A stretch of DNA of 64,000 bases from Prosthecobacter sp. GTDB taxonomy: Bacteria; Verrucomicrobiota; Verrucomicrobiia; Verrucomicrobiales; Verrucomicrobiaceae. Position 1 is the stretch's first letter. Each line of letters opens with the position of its first letter. The notes beneath the pieces are model-generated. The model did no database searches. It saw nothing but the letters and a program-made list of their open reading frames with translations, and was not told the origin of the DNA. The DNA is taken from NCBI GenBank assembly GCA_017853885.1, contig JAFMIR010000004.1, positions 62,001 through 126,000 on the forward strand, given 5' to 3'. Below are positions 49,887 to 57,981 of this stretch, piece after piece. The translations under genes and the position numbers were made by a program.

Positions 49887-50543
49887 ATGAACCCTGATCA
49901 AATCGCTGCCCTCAATGATGAAGCCAGAGGCAAATTGCCATCGGAAATCATCGAAATCGCCCTCGCTCATGCCGATGGCCAGGCGGTCGTGACGACGAAT
50001 TTTCGGCCTTACGAGGCTGTAATCCTGCATTTGGTCACGCAGGCCGCACCCGACACACCGGTGCTGTGGATCGACCATGGCACGAACCTGCCAGAAACCT
50101 ATCGTTTCGCCGAAAAGTGCCGTGCTCAGCTCACGCTGAATTTGAAGCCCTACCTGCCGCTCATGACCGCCGCGCACTGGCTGGCACTGAATGGTGGCCA
50201 AGTGCCGATGCCTGACGAAGTGGAACGCGTGGAGTCCTTCAGCCGCATCATGAAGCTGGAACCCTTCGAACGCGGCATGAGCGAACTCGCACCGAGAGTG
50301 TGGATCACCGCGCTGCGTCGCGAACAGAATCCGCAGCGTGCCGCCACGCTGACTCCCTTCATGTTGGACGCAAAGTTCAACTGCCTCAAAGTGAACCCTA
50401 TCCTCGACTGGACCCCGGTCGAGATGGACGCCTACCTCCTCGAGCATGCGCTGCCGAATGAGCGCACTTACTACGATCCAGCTAAAGGCGATGAAAAACA
50501 CGAGTGCGGTCTGCACGCGAAGCTCGTCACCGACAAAGCGTAA
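49887..50543 (+). CDS. cysH: Phosphoadenylyl-sulfate (PAPS) reductase family
   Basis: The 218-residue enzyme has the PAPS-binding loop TTNFRPYEAVILHL, IDHGTNLPETYRF, the ALRREQNPQRA segment and the C-terminal catalytic cysteine in HECGLH. It lacks the CysCys...CysXXCys iron-sulfur ligands of APS-type reductases. It therefore looks PAPS-type, which needs PAPS, yet no cysC kinase is in the operon. A weak -35/-10 pair (TTTACA at 49846, ATAAAT at 49869, 17 bp apart) would start RNA a few bases before the ATG. It leads an operon with permease, cysD and cysN; gaps are 6, 6 and 53 bp. Confidence 0.88.
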   Translation: MNPDQIAALNDEARGKLPSEIIEIALAHADGQAVVTTNFRPYEAVILHLVTQAAPDTPVLWIDHGTNLPETYRFAEKCRAQLTLNLKPYLPLMTAAHWLALNGGQVPMPDEVERVESFSRIMKLEPFERGMSELAPRVWITALRREQNPQRAATLTPFMLDAKFNCLKVNPILDWTPVEMDAYLLEHALPNERTYYDPAKGDEKHECGLHAKLVTDKA

Positions 50544-50549
50544 GCCCAA

Positions 50550-51305
50550 ATGGATTTTCTCACTCCAGAGTTCGCTCTTTACGTTGCCGCCGGTTTCATC
50601 GCCCAGCTTATTGATGGAGCGCTCGGCATGGCCTACGGCGTCAGCGCCTCGTCGCTACTCATGGCATTCGGTGTGCCTCCGGCAGCCACAAGTGCCACGG
50701 TGCATGCCGCGGAGTGCTTCACAACCGGTGCCTCGGCCATCTCGCATCACGCCTTTGGTAATGTAGACCGCTTTTTGTTCCGTCGCCTGCTCATCCCAGC
50801 CGTTTTGGGTGCGATCATTGGTGCTTATGCCCTTTCCGCTTTCGATGGCGATGTATTGAAGCCGTATGTGAGCGGCTATCTTATCTTGATGGGCTTGGTC
50901 ATCATCGCGAAGGCCTTCTTCCGCGTGCCGCCTAAGAATGTGACCACCCATCTGACGCCGCTCGGGTTCTTCGGTGCCCTCGTCGATGCGATGGGCGGTG
51001 GCGGTTGGGGGCCGATTGTGGCCTCGAACCTCATCGTTCGCGGCAACAATGTGCGCATCACCGTGGGCAGTGTGAATGCCGTCGAGTTTTTCGTGACGCT
51101 CGCTGCGAGCATCACCTTCCTGCTCACCATCGGCCTTACCCATTGGACGATCATCCTAGGGCTCGCGCTTGGTGGAGTCATCGCAGCCCCCATCGGAGCC
51201 TGGGCCGCTAAGCACATCCCGCACAAACCTTTCATGATCCTTGTTGGTGTGCTTGTCACTGCCGTTAGCGCACGCAACCTCCTCAAAGCCTTCGCCATCA
51301 TTTGA
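50550..51305 (+). CDS. TauE/SafE-family anion permease
   Basis: The 251-residue inner-membrane protein has about 8 hydrophobic helices in two halves. The family motif QLIDGALGMAYGVSASSLLM is in helix 1, repeated as LVDAMGGGGWGPIVASNLIV. Six-bp gaps on both sides, between cysH and cysD, tie it to sulfur assimilation, where it could import sulfate or export sulfite. The direction of transport is not shown by sequence. Confidence 0.87.
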   Translation: MDFLTPEFALYVAAGFIAQLIDGALGMAYGVSASSLLMAFGVPPAATSATVHAAECFTTGASAISHHAFGNVDRFLFRRLLIPAVLGAIIGAYALSAFDGDVLKPYVSGYLILMGLVIIAKAFFRVPPKNVTTHLTPLGFFGALVDAMGGGGWGPIVASNLIVRGNNVRITVGSVNAVEFFVTLAASITFLLTIGLTHWTIILGLALGGVIAAPIGAWAAKHIPHKPFMILVGVLVTAVSARNLLKAFAII

Positions 51306-51311
51306 TTCGTC

Positions 51312-52238
51312 ATGCACGCCATTACGCACCTCCAGTTCCTCGAAAGCGAGGCCATCTATATCCTCCGCGAAACTGCTGCTCAGTTTGAAAAGCCCGCGCT
51401 TCTGTTCTCAGGCGGCAAAGACTCCATTGTGATGGCTTGGCTCGCGCGGAAGGCGTTCTACCCCTCGCGTTTGCCCTTCAAGCTCCTGCACGTCGATACC
51501 GGCCACAATTTTCCCGAGGCCATGACCTACCGCGATTGGTTCGTGCAGGAAATCGGCGCGGATCTCGTCGTCGGCAGCGTGCAAAAGTCCATCGACGATG
51601 GCCGCGTGCAGGAGGAGAAAGGCCACAACGCTTCGCGCAACAAGCTGCAAACCATCACACTGCTCGACACCATCGAAGAGCATCAATTCGACGCCTGCCT
51701 CGGTGGCGGCCGCCGCGATGAAGAGAAGGCCCGCGCCAAGGAGCGCTTCTTCTCCCACCGCAACGAATTCGGCCAATGGGACCCGAAGAACCAGCGCCCC
51801 GAGCTCTGGAACATCTTCAACGGCCGCAAACACTTCGGCGAGCACTTCCGCGTCTTCCCGCTCTCGAATTGGACCGAGATGGACATCTGGCAGTACATCC
51901 GTCAGGAAAACATCCCGCTGCCCAGCCTCTACTTCAGCCACAAACGCCAGATCATCGAACGGCACGGCCAACTCCTCGCCGTCGGACTGAATGACGAGCG
52001 AGGCAATCCGATCATCCCCTTGCTCGACGAGGAGAAACCCCGGGTGAAAGAGATGGTCATCCGCTTTCGGACCGTCGGCGACGCCTCCTGCACCGGCGCG
52101 GTCGAATCCACCGCCAGCACCATCGACGACATCGTCGCCGAAGTTGCCGCCGCCCGTCAGACCGAACGCGGCACCCGTGCCGACGACAAACGAAGCGAAA
52201 CAGCCATGGAGGACCGCAAGAAGGAAGGGTATTTCTGA
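51312..52238 (+). CDS. cysD: Sulfate adenylyltransferase subunit 2
   Basis: The 308-residue ATP-pyrophosphatase has LFSGGKDSIVMAWLARKAFY (PP-loop), LHVDTGHNFPEAMTYRD, the ARAKERFFSHR segment and the usual C-terminal RFRTVGDASCTGAVES. It activates sulfate to adenylyl-sulfate, driven by the GTPase CysN encoded next. Standard length. Fits the cysH-permease-cysD-cysN order. Confidence 0.96.
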   Translation: MHAITHLQFLESEAIYILRETAAQFEKPALLFSGGKDSIVMAWLARKAFYPSRLPFKLLHVDTGHNFPEAMTYRDWFVQEIGADLVVGSVQKSIDDGRVQEEKGHNASRNKLQTITLLDTIEEHQFDACLGGGRRDEEKARAKERFFSHRNEFGQWDPKNQRPELWNIFNGRKHFGEHFRVFPLSNWTEMDIWQYIRQENIPLPSLYFSHKRQIIERHGQLLAVGLNDERGNPIIPLLDEEKPRVKEMVIRFRTVGDASCTGAVESTASTIDDIVAEVAAARQTERGTRADDKRSETAMEDRKKEGYF

Positions 52239-52291
52239 TTCATCTCGAGAACTCACACCGCACGACCCACTCACACCCCTCTCCTAAGATC

Positions 52292-53632
52292 ATGGACGTT
52301 CTCGTCAATCCCACCGAATCCAGCCTCCTACGTTTCACCACAGCAGGCTCCGTCGATGACGGCAAAAGCACGCTCATCGGCCGCTTGCTATACGACTCGA
52401 AATCGATCTTCGAAGACCAACTTCTCGCTGTCGAAGAATCATCGAAGCGCCGCGGCGACTCACATGTAAATCTCGCATTGCTCACCGATGGCCTTCGCGC
52501 CGAACGCGAACAAGGCATCACCATTGATGTGGCGTATCGCTACTTCGCCACGCCAAAGCGCAAATTCATCATCGCCGACACGCCGGGGCACATTCAATAC
52601 ACGCGCAACATGGTCACCGGCGCTTCCACAGCCGATTTGGCGATCATTTTGATCGACGCCCGTCTCGGTGTGATCGAGCAGACGATGCGTCACACCTACC
52701 TCGCGAGCCTGCTACGCATCGGACACATCGTTCTCGCCGTGAACAAGATGGACCTCGTGAACTTCGACCAGGCCGTCTATGACAAGATCGTGGCCGACTA
52801 CATGAAGTTCGCCAGCGGCCTCGAAAACTTGCCCAACATCATGCCGATCCCGATGAGTGCCCTGAATGGCGACAACGTGGTCGAAAAATCCGGCGCCACG
52901 CCTTGGTACGCCGGCCCGTCCTTGCTCCAGCACCTCGAAACTGTGCAAGTTCACACCGAAACCGCCACTGATGCCGCGCGTTTCCCCGTGCAGTGGGTCA
53001 TTCGCCCCATCTCCGACCGCAACGATGCCAAACTCGGTAATCTACACGACTACCGCGGCTTCGCCGGTCGCATGGCCAGCGGCACCTTCCGCGTGGGCGA
53101 TGACGTGCTCGTCTATCCGTCCGAGATGAAGACGAAGATCACCGGCATCCACACCTTCGAAGGCCCCCAGACCGAGGCCATCCCGCAGCTCAGCTACAGC
53201 ATCACCGTCGCCGACGAGATCGATACCTCTCGTGGCGGCATGATCGTGAAAGCTAAAGAACCCGTGCAGACCGCACAAGAGCTCGATGCCATGATCTGCT
53301 GGTTCGCCGACAAAAAAACCCTCAAGCCACGCGGCCGCTTCCACCTGCGTCACACCACCAACGACGTTCGCGCCGTCGTCACCGAGGTGCATTACAAGGT
53401 GAACATCAGCACACTCGAAAAGAGCGCCGAGAACAAGGAATTCACCCTTAACGACATCGGCTGCGTCCGCATCCGCTGCGCCGCGCCCATCTTCTTCGAT
53501 TCCTACAACCAAAATCGCACGACCGGAAGCTTCGTGCTAGTCGACGAGCAAACCAACAACACAGTCGCTGCTGGCATGATCCTCAAGCCGCTCACCGATC
53601 TCGGCGACGAGGACGCTGAAATTGCGATCTAA
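52292..53632 (+). CDS. cysN: Sulfate adenylyltransferase subunit 1 (GTPase)
   Basis: The 446-residue GTPase has GSVDDGKSTLIGRLLYDSK (P-loop), DTPGHIQYTRNMVTGAS (G3) and NKMDLVNF (G4), followed by two beta-barrel domains. It is slightly shorter than the usual 470 or so and has no fused APS kinase. It raises APS formation by CysD through GTP hydrolysis. A hairpin 76 bp after its stop may end the operon. Confidence 0.95.
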   Translation: MDVLVNPTESSLLRFTTAGSVDDGKSTLIGRLLYDSKSIFEDQLLAVEESSKRRGDSHVNLALLTDGLRAEREQGITIDVAYRYFATPKRKFIIADTPGHIQYTRNMVTGASTADLAIILIDARLGVIEQTMRHTYLASLLRIGHIVLAVNKMDLVNFDQAVYDKIVADYMKFASGLENLPNIMPIPMSALNGDNVVEKSGATPWYAGPSLLQHLETVQVHTETATDAARFPVQWVIRPISDRNDAKLGNLHDYRGFAGRMASGTFRVGDDVLVYPSEMKTKITGIHTFEGPQTEAIPQLSYSITVADEIDTSRGGMIVKAKEPVQTAQELDAMICWFADKKTLKPRGRFHLRHTTNDVRAVVTEVHYKVNISTLEKSAENKEFTLNDIGCVRIRCAAPIFFDSYNQNRTTGSFVLVDEQTNNTVAAGMILKPLTDLGDEDAEIAI

Positions 53633-53708
53633 TCTGAGGACAAGCAGAGCATCAACTCATGATGCAGGATCATTCCAACACTTGGCTCTCAACGTGTGGG
53701 GGCGCATT

Positions 53709-53736
53709 GCGGCTGATATACCTCAGCCGCTACTTT
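53709..53736 (+). terminator. Candidate terminator of the cys operon
   Basis: GCGGCTGA (53709-53716) and TCAGCCGC (53723-53730) form a perfect 8-bp stem with loop TATACC. The trailing TACTTT is only a weak T-run. The site is between the convergent cysN and the uncharacterised gene at 53833. Confidence 0.5.
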
Positions 53737-53832
53737 AAAAAAACTCCTACGCATGGATAGCATATGTTTGAATGCATAGCCCAATGAACATCAATTCTGC
53801 GCGAGAGACAGGATGGTTTGCGCACTAGGAAG

Positions 53833-54810
53833 TCATGGGACCGGTTCACCACTGCCGGCGTAGCTCCATCCATCGACCTTACCTTGGAGCACACGCGCGC
53901 ATGCTTCCGTCTCCAATTTACCAAACTGAGTCAATGAGTCGTATTTCACTTTAACGATCCAATAATCCTTGCCTTCAACTTTTGAACGAACGGGTTCACC
54001 CCAATATTTGACATGTTCAGGCTTTATATCGGTAACTGCTCCGCTCTTCATGCTAGAGACTAGCAGTGGGTAAGTTCCATCGTCAGCCTTGGAAGGTGGT
54101 GGCCCCAAAACATCTGTCTTGATCTCAGTAGCTTGCAATGAGGGTGAGGCCTTCAGATCAGCCAAGGGTTCCTTGTTAGCGACCTCGGCTTTACGCTGAA
54201 TAACTTCATCATAAGCTGCAGTGAACACTTCCTTAAAATCGGTAGCATCCATTTCCACTTCTCCGCGCAGGGGCGAATTAGGGCTAGGAGCAACAACCAA
54301 TGCCATACCATCTTGTGCTACAACCTGCAGTTTTGCACGCTTTGGCATGCGCACCTTGGCTCGGCCACTTTGGGTTCTCATGACGATTTCAGAGTCACGG
54401 CAAAGTGATACATGTCTTGGCTGATTAAAAAAACCTTGAGGTATGGCGCTCCAGTTTTGTGTGACTTGTTCCGCACTAGGCACTGCTGGCGCGGAAGCGG
54501 CTTTCACTTGCGGCGCAGGCTGAGGGGGCGACACAGCTGGTGTGGGTTGCAAAGAATGAGCCTTTAAATGTGAGGAGACATCTGCCGTTTTCTTGGGCGC
54601 TAACTGGATTTGGGGCGCAGCAGGTTGGGTTTTGGTGAGTGCTACTCTAGCGGGCTCTTCAAGAGGCGTGGCGACAGTAGAACCTGCCACTTTTTGAGTT
54701 GGCCAATCAACGAAAGAAAATAAAATTCTGCCGCGCGGTGAGGCTAAAAGAAAGTCATTGAAAGCTATTAGTAAGATTAAGCTGAATACAGTCCAGAGGG
54801 TCGATTTCAT
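53833..54810 (-). CDS. Uncharacterised exported/anchored protein with Pro/Ala linker
   Basis: The 325-residue protein starts with a hydrophobic segment (LWTVFSLILLIAFNDFLLA) that is a signal peptide or anchor. About 90 residues rich in Pro, Ala, Lys and Gln follow. A compact part (SLCRDSEIVMRTQSGRAKVR, AKLQVVAQDGMALVV) resembles an SH3-like domain by pattern only. The C-terminal half ends KDYWIVKVKYDSLTQFGKLE and GWSYAGSGEPVP. I do not recognise the family. Its upstream neighbour on the same strand, 95 bp away, is another unknown membrane protein, so the pair may be one operon. Confidence 0.6.
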   Translation of the reverse strand: MKSTLWTVFSLILLIAFNDFLLASPRGRILFSFVDWPTQKVAGSTVATPLEEPARVALTKTQPAAPQIQLAPKKTADVSSHLKAHSLQPTPAVSPPQPAPQVKAASAPAVPSAEQVTQNWSAIPQGFFNQPRHVSLCRDSEIVMRTQSGRAKVRMPKRAKLQVVAQDGMALVVAPSPNSPLRGEVEMDATDFKEVFTAAYDEVIQRKAEVANKEPLADLKASPSLQATEIKTDVLGPPPSKADDGTYPLLVSSMKSGAVTDIKPEHVKYWGEPVRSKVEGKDYWIVKVKYDSLTQFGKLETEACARVLQGKVDGWSYAGSGEPVP

Positions 54811-54905
54811 GATTTAGGCTTGAGAGAAAAGAGGGGGTTGTGAAAAAACTGACACATGTCGAAAGGACAACGTGGCTCTGCGCTCATTTGAAGACGAACA
54901 CTAGG

Positions 54906-55901
54906 CTACCCATGATGATAGTAAGTCTTCATACAGCTGGGGCAGTAAGTATGGCTGAAAACCTTACCCTGTTGTAGCCGGATATTCAGACCAGCGAGAG
55001 GCATCCATTGATCAAAATCACACTCAACATGATGACAAATGGCACAAACATGAATGAGAGTTCGGTCCTTTGGAGGAGAGGCATGGTGCGACTCTGACTC
55101 AGAAGGAGATAACAATGCCGGCTGGATTGCTTCGATAGCTGAACACAGCAGCATCAAGAAATCCTCGATGCGAGCCAACGGCCCACCTATCACTTTTTGC
55201 CATACCACATTCAAGGTCGTTGCTTGAGGTTGCAAAATCAGCAACAGGTAAGGACCACGGCGCGTGAAGAATGGGACGGCCAGTGTGGGCACCTGATGAT
55301 CCGCCACTTGGAGGCTCATGTACCGTGCCTGATCGAATTCACCGACAACGTTTAACTGCGAAACAAGAGACAGACCCACGGATGGCGAGCAGTGCCAGCC
55401 CACTTGGAATTGCCATCCGGAAGCATCGGCTGAGAGCAATGCGAGAGGAAGCTCTTGGTGTTTGGTAGAAAATGCGTTCAGATGATTTACCAAGGACCTA
55501 AAGGAGAGAGCATCATCACAATAAAAGTGCTCGAGTGGCAGACTAGACTTGGGAGGCAAGCGGCGCTCATTATGAAGACGAAAAGCGCAGGCATTCTCGC
55601 TCCATGGCATGTCTTCGACGATAAAAATGCCATGATAAGCAATGTAGGCGAGACACAGAAGCATACCCCAGATCAATCCGGTGCAAAGCACCCATTGTAA
55701 GGTAGCGGATCCCTCTGCCATCCTGCGTTCAACCACATACATCAAAAGCAATAATAAGATGACAAACAGAAAGCTTGCGAACACCACGTGTTTCGTTGAA
55801 CCCCTTGGTATTTCTGTGTGATTTTTAAACGGACTGTCTATGACAGTCGGCTCTTCTTGAAGCGTAGGCGGTTGACGAAGGGCAAGAATGAAACGTTGCA
55901 T
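54906..55901 (-). CDS. Uncharacterised two-helix membrane protein with C-terminal zinc-ribbon-like motifs
   Basis: The 331-residue protein has a short cytoplasmic head, two transmembrane helices (about 39-57, VFASFLFVILLLLLMYVV; about 68-90, WVLCTGLIWGMLLCLAYIAY) and a soluble domain of about 190 residues. The C-terminal 45 residues carry two CxxC pairs (HVCAICHHVECD and TYCPSCMKTYYHHG), which could bind zinc or be redox active. No family is recognised. It is first of a putative two-gene unit with the 53833-54810 gene and its upstream spacer is 623 bp. Confidence 0.6.
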   Translation of the reverse strand: MQRFILALRQPPTLQEEPTVIDSPFKNHTEIPRGSTKHVVFASFLFVILLLLLMYVVERRMAEGSATLQWVLCTGLIWGMLLCLAYIAYHGIFIVEDMPWSENACAFRLHNERRLPPKSSLPLEHFYCDDALSFRSLVNHLNAFSTKHQELPLALLSADASGWQFQVGWHCSPSVGLSLVSQLNVVGEFDQARYMSLQVADHQVPTLAVPFFTRRGPYLLLILQPQATTLNVVWQKVIGGPLARIEDFLMLLCSAIEAIQPALLSPSESESHHASPPKDRTLIHVCAICHHVECDFDQWMPLAGLNIRLQQGKVFSHTYCPSCMKTYYHHG

Positions 55902-56524
55902 AGTTCAAACAATTGGCGGCTCGTGTGGACATTCATGTCATCGATCATGATCTCCACGGGCTAAGCAGGTCGACCGCATTTCGCGATTTGGGGATGGCTG
56001 TAAATATTGTTTTTAATCGGCCATAATCTCCGCGCAAAATGACGGACGTTTGGTCCACATAAATGCATTTCAAACATAGTGGCAAAGCGACTCATGCCTC
56101 GGTTAATGCCACGATTGGTGGTGATGCCGCTCACTTCTGCGCGATCAGGTTCAGATGGAAGCGCTTCATTACGAAAAACCAAATCACCAGCGTTCGCTAT
56201 GAGGGATGCAGAAATCCTTGAGCCTTGGGCGAAACAAATTTCCGACTTATTCAAACATTGCTGCGTATGAGCAGCGCCTGCATCAACGGTTCCATCTCGC
56301 GAAGATTCTGATGAGACCCGCCAAGCATCGCGAAATGGCAAATAGGATGAAATCGATGATATCAACGAATTCCCCGTGAACAAGAAGCGGACAATACTGC
56401 TGCTGACAGATCTAATGGAAGGAATGAGCATGATTTAACCAGATGCTCTCAGTCCTTGCATCGAGCCTAGCATGGAAGGAGGTTTTACGTCCCAGCTGTG
56501 AACTTTTGCGACGTTTAGCCTCGA
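55902..56524. other. 623-bp spacer without a convincing gene
   Basis: This stretch lies between two minus-strand genes. It looks AT-richer than most of the window by eye. One minus-strand frame (55961-56431) stays open for 156 codons, listed separately. I see no strong inverted repeats, tRNA or long promoter match. It could be a decayed gene or regulatory space for the two-gene unit to its left. Confidence 0.4.
55961..56431 (-). CDS. Doubtful open reading frame, possibly a gene remnant
   Basis: The 156-codon frame begins MLIPSIRSVSSSIVRFLF and reads through a Ser-rich N-terminus and a more protein-like middle (EALPSEPDRAEVSG, MSRFATMFEMHLCG). No domain or signal peptide is clear, and no close neighbour supports it. 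It is recorded because the spacer otherwise holds nothing and the frame is long; a decayed coding region is as likely as a live gene. Confidence 0.22.
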   Translation of the reverse strand: MLIPSIRSVSSSIVRFLFTGNSLISSISSYLPFRDAWRVSSESSRDGTVDAGAAHTQQCLNKSEICFAQGSRISASLIANAGDLVFRNEALPSEPDRAEVSGITTNRGINRGMSRFATMFEMHLCGPNVRHFARRLWPIKNNIYSHPQIAKCGRPA

Positions 56525-57697
56525 TCAGGTAGAACCAAGCGCACGACGACGCGAGACACGTCGATAGAGCCCCGGCGGCTGCCCTGTTGTCTTTTTAAAC
56601 ACAGTGCTAAAATGCTCCAGATGCTCGTAACCACATCGTTCAGCTATCTCCATCATACTGAAATCCGTGGTCTCGAGGAGACTTTTTGCGTGACGGCATT
56701 GCACGGTCCAGATCTCTTCTAACAGAGTGCGGCCAGTGATGGCCTTGAAACGGCGTTCGAGCACACGGCGAGAGACAGGTAACCTAGAGACAAGCTCTGC
56801 CACTCGCAGCCCGTAACACGCTTCATCCAAGATGAGTCGCAAGGCCGCAGCCACGTGATCATCCTCAACAGCAGTCACATCTGTGGAGCGCCGAAGCGCC
56901 ACTCCGCGGGCAGGAAGACGGTGAACCAGAGGCACAAGAGTAGGATCCCGACTCGTCATTATATGATGCAGATGGCGCGCCGCGCGAAAGCCAGCCTCTT
57001 CACCATCCACAACCACACTCGAAAGCCCGGGGACGACGAGTTCACTGATGGCCTCGTCATTATCCACACCCAAAACAGCCACCTCATCCGGCACTGGTAT
57101 GTGGCTCTGGCGGCAGGCATTGAGCACATGCACGGCCATCTCATCATCGCATGCCCACAAGGCCAGTGGTTTGGGCATGCTTTTCAACCAATTGGCAAGC
57201 GATTCACGAATGCGGTCTGCACGAACATCCACAAGTTCAAAGCCTATCTCTTGTAGTGAGCGGCCCTTGGCTGCTAAAAACGAGCGAAACTCCCTGCCAC
57301 GATCGATGGACCAATGGGCGCGATGCAACCCCACAAAGGCGTAATGCCTAAAACCTCGGCTCCAAAACAGTTCAACAGCCAAGCTCGCAGCAGAGGATGG
57401 GTCCTGAAGATAGCTTGGAAATACGGGATTTGCTAGTGATCCACTGACATTAACCACAGGAAGCCCAGTCTCGACGAGGATGTTTTGCACATCCAAGCTA
57501 TCCACCCGACCCAAAACCCCATTGCCATCTGCAGCCCATGCCCTCAAACAGGGGGTGAGTGCATCCAAGCTGCGGAGGCGGATCATGTGCAGAGACCAAG
57601 GCTCTGACAGGGAACGCTGGTGCCTGGCGACCCCCGCAAGCAGCTGTCGAGCATAACCACCTTGGTCAGTCATCAGTATTGCGACGTGGAAATTCAT
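56525..57697 (-). CDS. XylR-type regulator (sugar-binding domain plus AraC HTH)
   Basis: The 390-residue protein has an N-terminal LacI/periplasmic-binding-like sensor (about 1-270; VAILMTDQGGYARQLLAGVA, ALWACDDEMAVHVLNACRQ, VAVLGVDNDEAISEL) and a C-terminal AraC helix-turn-helix pair (about 285-385; GLRVAELVSRLPVSRRVLER, MEIAERCGYEHLEHFSTVF). It would sense a sugar and activate transcription. It is divergent from a sulfatase gene across 284 bp, so the sulfatase is the most likely target. The inducer is unknown. Confidence 0.9.
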   Translation of the reverse strand: MNFHVAILMTDQGGYARQLLAGVARHQRSLSEPWSLHMIRLRSLDALTPCLRAWAADGNGVLGRVDSLDVQNILVETGLPVVNVSGSLANPVFPSYLQDPSSAASLAVELFWSRGFRHYAFVGLHRAHWSIDRGREFRSFLAAKGRSLQEIGFELVDVRADRIRESLANWLKSMPKPLALWACDDEMAVHVLNACRQSHIPVPDEVAVLGVDNDEAISELVVPGLSSVVVDGEEAGFRAARHLHHIMTSRDPTLVPLVHRLPARGVALRRSTDVTAVEDDHVAAALRLILDEACYGLRVAELVSRLPVSRRVLERRFKAITGRTLLEEIWTVQCRHAKSLLETTDFSMMEIAERCGYEHLEHFSTVFKKTTGQPPGLYRRVSRRRALGST

Positions 57698-57859
57698 TGC
57701 CGGATTACGTCAAAGCACCGCCGCAATATCTCAAAGGACGGTCGTATGGGTTGGATTTAGATGATTTTCTCTTTCGAATTCATGACAAATCACGCTGCAA
57801 ACCGATGGAAGGATATTTGGCGGCAGAAACTTGAAAGAATGCGTCATGCCATAAATGCG

Positions 57860-57874
57860 AGCCTGAATGAGGCT
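57860..57874. repeat. Inverted repeat in XylR/sulfatase spacer
   Basis: AGCCT (57860-57864) and AGGCT (57870-57874) flank GAATG in the 284-bp divergent spacer. It is a candidate operator for the XylR-type protein, though AraC-type sites are usually direct repeats. The rest of the spacer shows no clear promoter. Confidence 0.35.
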
Positions 57875-57981
57875 ATAACCGAGGGCACGTCGAACCGTTC
57901 GGAAAACCACCCTGCGACATGAAACGCGGGCAGCACTGCCATGCACTTTTCCGGCGAAACGACCGTCAGATCTGATTCGTT

